From Harmonia axyridis (taxonomy: Eukaryota > Arthropoda > Insecta > Coleoptera > Coccinellidae), in NCBI RefSeq assembly GCF_914767665.1, contig NC_059501.1, positions 81,380,798-81,444,797 on the forward strand: a stretch of DNA of 64,000 bases. Direction: 5' to 3'. Below the pieces are notes generated by a model, which made no database searches, had not been told where the DNA came from, and worked only from the letters and a program-made list of their open reading frames with translations. Shown in pieces: positions 59,241 to 64,000 of this stretch (its first letter is position 1; every line of letters starts with the position of its first letter). Made by a program: the position numbers and the translations under genes.

Positions 59241-61509
59241 TGTCCAGACGCCGAGACAGTATTTCGAAAATCAAAAAACTACTTGAAAGTAACTGTTTAC
59301 AGTTAATAAAAAACAAAACATCACATCCAAAAAGTATTTGGATCTCATTATATTGTAATTGTAAACTTGAATATTAGATCAATTTCCGATACTTTTTCGA
59401 GTCGTAGTATTTGTAATGACAGCATAGCAACTTGAACTTCCTACATATCATTTCATTCATTAATCAATAATTTATGTAATAGATGGTTTTCTTTCTTATT
59501 ATAAAAAATGCAATAAATATATCATATTTCTGTTAAATAATACTTACCAATGATGAAATTATCATAAATATTTTAACCGATTATGTGAATATAGGGATAT
59601 CAGTCAATGAGATCACTTATAATATCATTCAAGTTAATAAATTTGGATTTTATATATTTAGTAAAATCACACATTTGTTTCCAATTATGATAAACTTTTA
59701 ATTAGTAACGGTTGAATGAATTCACTATGAGTAAATAAATATAGAAAAGGGATTCAATAATAATGTACCAAATGATAACAAATAATGCAGCAGCAAAATA
59801 TTCCAGAAACGAAAATGTTGCTTACTGTTCCTGTTCCTATTGCAATGAATTGTATGGTCTATATTATTAATATTCCATTATATTGTCAATATTCAAAGAC
59901 ATGAACGTATAGATCCAAAATTAACATAAAATTTTTGAGAATATTACAGGCGGAAAAAAAAATCGGTTGCAGTAGTTTGAATTCTCCCTTGGAATACATC
60001 TAATGTTTTTCAATATAGCTCAGTAATTCTCTTTAGAAAAATATATTTTGGAATAAAAAGAAATGAAACATTGTAGATTTGATTTTGGAACTATTTCAAA
60101 GATGTTTCTATTCACGAATTGCTAACTTTCATGAAGTGTTCAGGAACAATATTATTGTGAATTGCTGACCAAGAATATTGACAAAATTATTAATAATATA
60201 ATAAATCCACAACTTACGAAGGAAAAAACATTACCTAAAACAATAATTCCCAAGGAGAAATTTGATAGTAATCCGACCTACAACAAATCGATTTCATAAA
60301 AACCAAGCTGAGAAAATTGGATACGTCAGAGATGTACAAATTGAAACAATAAGTTTCAGATAAGGGAATAGATATTCTTCAAAAAAGCAGAAAACGAGAC
60401 GATTTCAAAAACCCAATGCACTCATATTCTAACTTCCAGGTAGCTAATCAAAAATATTCAACGATGGCTAATAAAAAAAAATTCAGTCAACAAACAAGGC
60501 GATTGTAAGTCGATGGACAACTTTCCACAAAAACCACAAATAGTAAACAAGATCAGGAAGCTACATATATCATTTCTCTAGGAATATTTTGGTGCCAATA
60601 CCAGTCATATTGGAATAATCAATCAATATCAGAGTTCTCCATAAGGTTTTACTTACTGTTGCTGCAGGCCTTTTCGAAAGACATACCAGTAACGACCGGA
60701 TTTTAGATTTGGTTTACATCGAAGATCGATTAATTCTTGGAATCGTTTCTATTTTATCCTCCATTTCCTCTCCGTCACAAAGTTTTTAGTACTCTGCCAC
60801 AGAGATAAAAATCAGAATAAAATAAATTTCAAAATAAAATCAATGTGACAGGGATATCTGAATCGATTTAAATCTCAGTAAATAGACAAATATAACAGAT
60901 GCAGAATCTAAGCGATAATAATAATCCGTATATCTCTAGAAGTAATCATTTTCTAATCTATATATTCATGGTACAAGAAATAGATAACTTGGGCCCAAGT
61001 TTACCGATATGTCAGTCAATTCAAATATAAGAAATATTCATGTTTGCAGGCAACCAGAAATGTTAAAAAAATAAATCATTTTCATTTCAGTTCACACATA
61101 GAAATCATCTATGTGTTAGTAAATGAGACAAAGATAAAATTAAAATCTCGTAAGGTGTGCTCTACCTAGAAAAAATTTCACTAATATTATTATTTCAGGG
61201 ACAATGAATATCAAAATATGAAATTGTCATGTTATAAGATGAATAGTACCATCACAGCATAAAATCATAAATCAGTCTGGGAAACTATTTAAAAATAACT
61301 ATACCCACAAAATAAAAACAGAAGGATAAAATATAAAAGCGATGTTAACAACAACACCTAAAGAATCGAAAATTAAAATCTATGTTGAACAGCTTTCTAG
61401 GAACTATCCAAACCTGTGAAAAAATATTCAATATGCAATTTGTGCAGTAGTAGCTATTGAAGCAATAATAAAAGAATATTCATAAGTTCAATATAAGCAT
61501 AAAAAATCC
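59241..61509. other. AT-rich non-coding stretch
   Basis: No gene supported. One spot at 60630-60830 is less AT-rich. It can be read on the plus strand as acceptor CTGTTGCTGCAG followed by AFSKDIPVTTGF and a stop (60668-60706). On the minus strand it can be read as a short frame running into a GTAAGT donor at about 60656. Neither reading is preferred. Confidence 0.4.
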
Positions 61510-62500
61510 AGATGTCAAAGCAATAACAAGGTAACAAATTAAATTGATTTTTTTTGTTGGATTATGCAGGTGAAACAAATTTTGATCTAATGCTATATGG
61601 ACTTCTTCATAACATTTTTTGAAGAAAATTATGTCAATTAAAACAAGGTAACAAGGAAATAAAAATATTTTTCCTAATTTATCAAACCATGGGAAAAAAC
61701 AATTTTGATATATTGCTGTAAGGATTCATAATATTTTTGAAAAGGAATAAAAATGAAAAAAGAAGGTTTTTTCTATTAATCAAGATTTGGACAAAAACCA
61801 ATTTTGGTTGCTGAATGGATTCTTTTCTGATGTATAAACGAAATATGTATCAACTTAAACAAAGAAAATAATATTTTTCCCAAATTATCTCACTATGGAT
61901 AAAATAAATTTTGATCAGTTGCTGTATAGTTCCTTTGCAAATGTCTTCGAAAAAAAAAAAGGTGAACTCGATTTCAAGGTAACAAAGAAAATAAAAATAT
62001 TTTTTGTATTTTTCAAACCATGGATAAAACTAATTTTGATCTATGGCTGTATAGATTCTTTCATGAAGTTTTCAAATGAAATAATGCCAACTCGAATAAA
62101 AGTTAACAAAAAAAACAAAAACATTTTTTTTTCATTTTATGAAAGCACAAATAAAATAAATTTTGATCTTTTGCTGTATACACTTTTGTAATGTCTTCGA
62201 AAAAAAAAATTAAGTCAATAACAAGGTAATAAATATATTTTTCATATTTTTTAAGCCATGGATAAAACTAATTTTGACCTGTGGCTATATGGTATTTTTT
62301 CATGTCTTCGAACAAAATAACGTTAACATAAATACAAGGTAACAAAGAAAAAAAAAAAGATTTCTTAATAAGGTCTTGAAAAGCAAGATAAATTAAAATA
62401 AAACCCGATATCAGAGAAAATAAAAAGTATTTTTTGTCTGACCATGGATAATATATGTTGCTGCACGAATTCTATCATAACATTTTTGAACTAATGCATT
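61510..62500. repeat. Satellite-like tandem array, ~8 units of 105-125 bp
   Basis: Units contain ACAAGGTAACAAAGAAAAT, then CCATGGATAAAACTAATTTTG, ATCTATGGCTGTATAG and TGTCTTCGAA. Starts of the ATTTTGATC block are near 61578, 61696, 61800, 61906, 62033, 62158 and 62270. Units are diverged and the frames within them are by-products of the repeat. Confidence 0.85.
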
Positions 62501-64000
62501 TCATTCCAAAATTTACTCATTTTTATGAACATCTGAGATAAAAACTTTTTAGTATAACTAAATTTCTTCCAAATTGAAAAAATAAAAAAGAAGTAATGGT
62601 AAAAATGACAAGAGATCAAAAAGTGATGTCAGTAACGTAAGATAATTTTCTAGAATAGAGCTTACTAAAAATGGAGAGTGAATTCGAAGGATATTGATGA
62701 ATTTAAAATTAAATTTTTTTGTGTTCAAAAGATGTTTTGAGAATGTTATTTCATCGCTAAATAATTGTATTAAACACAAAAATATTGCTATTGCTCTTAT
62801 GCAAGGTATTTTGTATAGTATTTTATGAGTATTATTATGTATATGTATAACCATTTTATTTCAAGACGTTAGGAAAGAGGAAGCTGTCATTCCCTCCATT
62901 TTGTTGATGAAGCTGAAATATAATATTAAAACAGGATGGGTAAAAAATTTTATAATTTATTCCAAAATGGGGAAAAAAATATATAAACAGTTACAAATTA
63001 TTCAAAGTCTTCAAACGCAGTAGAGAAATTGAATATTTTCAAATATAATAATAGTCAAAAAAATGATCGTTTCAAGAGTTTATCATCAAATATACTGAGA
63101 GATCTTATGAATTTCATACACTTATTTACATGACTCAGAATAAACAACACATACTGTACCTTCAAAATATTCCCCTCTGAAAACAAATATCACACAAAAA
63201 TAACATTTTTTAATCATCTATCGATGAATTATTACATAGGGCAAATAGACTGTTAATACATGATGATTTACAAAAATTTACTACCAAAAGAATCCCCAAT
63301 GGTTGAATTTATACTCAAAATATGCTGAAACATCTACACTCTAGAGATCAAAAATAAATAATTTACAGGACACTGAAACATATCTTTATACGAAAAAAAT
63401 TACCACACCTTGATCAATGCCTCAAGTGTTGCCCTGAGTGTTTATATGAAGTGTTTTTTTTTTAAATCAATATTCATTAAAATTCGGAACATGTTACAAT
63501 AAAATCTCAACATGCATGTATTAGTTTTGAATTTGATGATCAATTTGGATACTATTCTGTCTTACCAAAATGTTCAACCCATATTACCACAATAATTTAA
63601 GTAAGAGTCAAATATTAAAAAAAAAAAAACAAAAAATGTCGATGGCTCAGCAATCACTGGAAGTAAATATATTATATTAAAATAAAATCGAATGTTACAT
63701 AACATTTCATAATATAACTAAGTGTTTCCACAAGTGTTCAGATCTACTGAGAGAACTGAGGAAATTACAACAAATGTGTGTTAAATAAAAATAAAATGTC
63801 TTATTCTGATTTTTAATAAGTAAAAAAAGTGAAATTATCAAACTTTGGAATTATTTCCAAACTTTTCACAAATAATATATTATGAACAAATTACTTAAAC
63901 TATTTCATTAATTCTATATTCAAACGGAGTGGTTATCCTTAATTTTTGTTTGAACCTTTCATACTGTGTGATTCACTTGTTGAAGATGACAAATACAATT
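62501..64000. other. AT-rich non-coding end of window
   Basis: Nothing recognisable apart from the possible terminal exon at 62856-62912 on the minus strand. Confidence 0.4.
62856..62912 (-). CDS. Candidate terminal exon of a gene beyond the window
   Basis: On the minus strand an acceptor (TATTTCAG) is followed by 18 codons reading LHQQNGGNDSFLFPNVLK and a TAA. AATAAA overlaps the stop. The stretch is clearly richer in G and C than its surroundings. Its upstream exons would lie to the right, outside the window. The peptide is not recognised and it is short, so this is a weak call. Confidence 0.25.
   Translation of the reverse strand, partial: LHQQNGGNDSFLFPNVLK

Noticed and set aside
61895..62191. 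98-residue open frame on the plus strand
   Set aside because: It is made of repeated NFD-LLY blocks from the satellite-like array, not a gene.
1..64000. CRISPR arrays, operons, tRNA or rRNA genes
   Set aside because: Spliced eukaryotic genes throughout; no regularly spaced repeat-spacer structure and no cloverleaf or rRNA segment was seen.

Overview
The window is a piece of an AT-rich insect-type nuclear genome. Genes have introns with GT..AG junctions, polyadenylation signals and dense interspersed repeats. The protein set fits a winged insect: myosin V, the axonemal protein CFAP45, a USP20/33 deubiquitinase, a tocopherol-transfer-like CRAL-TRIO protein, GPN1 and NOC3. I cannot name the species. 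Six multi-exon genes were rebuilt from the sequence. In every one the exon phases are consistent from first to last exon.

Layout, left to right. (1) 1451-12999 (+): the 3' two thirds of a class V myosin: end of the motor, six IQ motifs, coiled coils and the DIL cargo domain. The rest of the motor lies before the window. (2) 14801-18083 (-): a complete CFAP45 gene, tail-to-tail with the myosin. (3) 18979-27776 (+): a complete USP20/33 deubiquitinase, head-to-head with CFAP45 over an 0.9 kb shared upstream region. (4) 27.8-36.1 kb: about 8 kb with no host gene found, filled with nested transposons. (5) A TATA-box promoter and a likely non-coding first exon near 36.1-36.3 kb, followed by a 6.2 kb repeat-rich intron, lead to the CRAL-TRIO gene coding at 42515-45887 (+). 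(6) 47095-48443 (-): GPN1. (7) 49817-54831 (+): NOC3, head-to-head with GPN1. (8) 54.3-59.2 kb: a tandem segmental duplication carrying a second copy of the last NOC3 exon and a hAT transposon present in only one copy. (9) 59.2-64 kb: AT-rich DNA with an ~8-unit satellite-like array and, at most, one or two weak exon candidates.

The genes do not form one pathway. Individually they concern actin-based cargo transport (myosin V), cilia or sperm flagella (CFAP45), ubiquitin removal (USP20/33), lipid carriage (CRAL-TRIO), RNA polymerase assembly or import (GPN1) and large ribosomal subunit biogenesis (NOC3). The shared upstream regions of CFAP45/USP and GPN1/NOC3 could act as bidirectional promoters.

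Mobile elements are the other major content: three related solo LTRs, mariner and Tc1-like elements, Harbinger-type elements including one with a MADF-like ORF, a hAT, foldback elements and LINE fragments. Several are nested, and comparing copies or arms gives an order of events. I saw no sign of a new defence system, a CRISPR array, or tRNA or rRNA genes. The points most worth a second look are the duplicated NOC3 end exon with mutually compensating indels, the hAT polymorphism between its two copies, an in-phase 21-nt microexon in myosin V, a palindromic minisatellite in a myosin intron, and a LINE lodged inside one arm of a foldback element.
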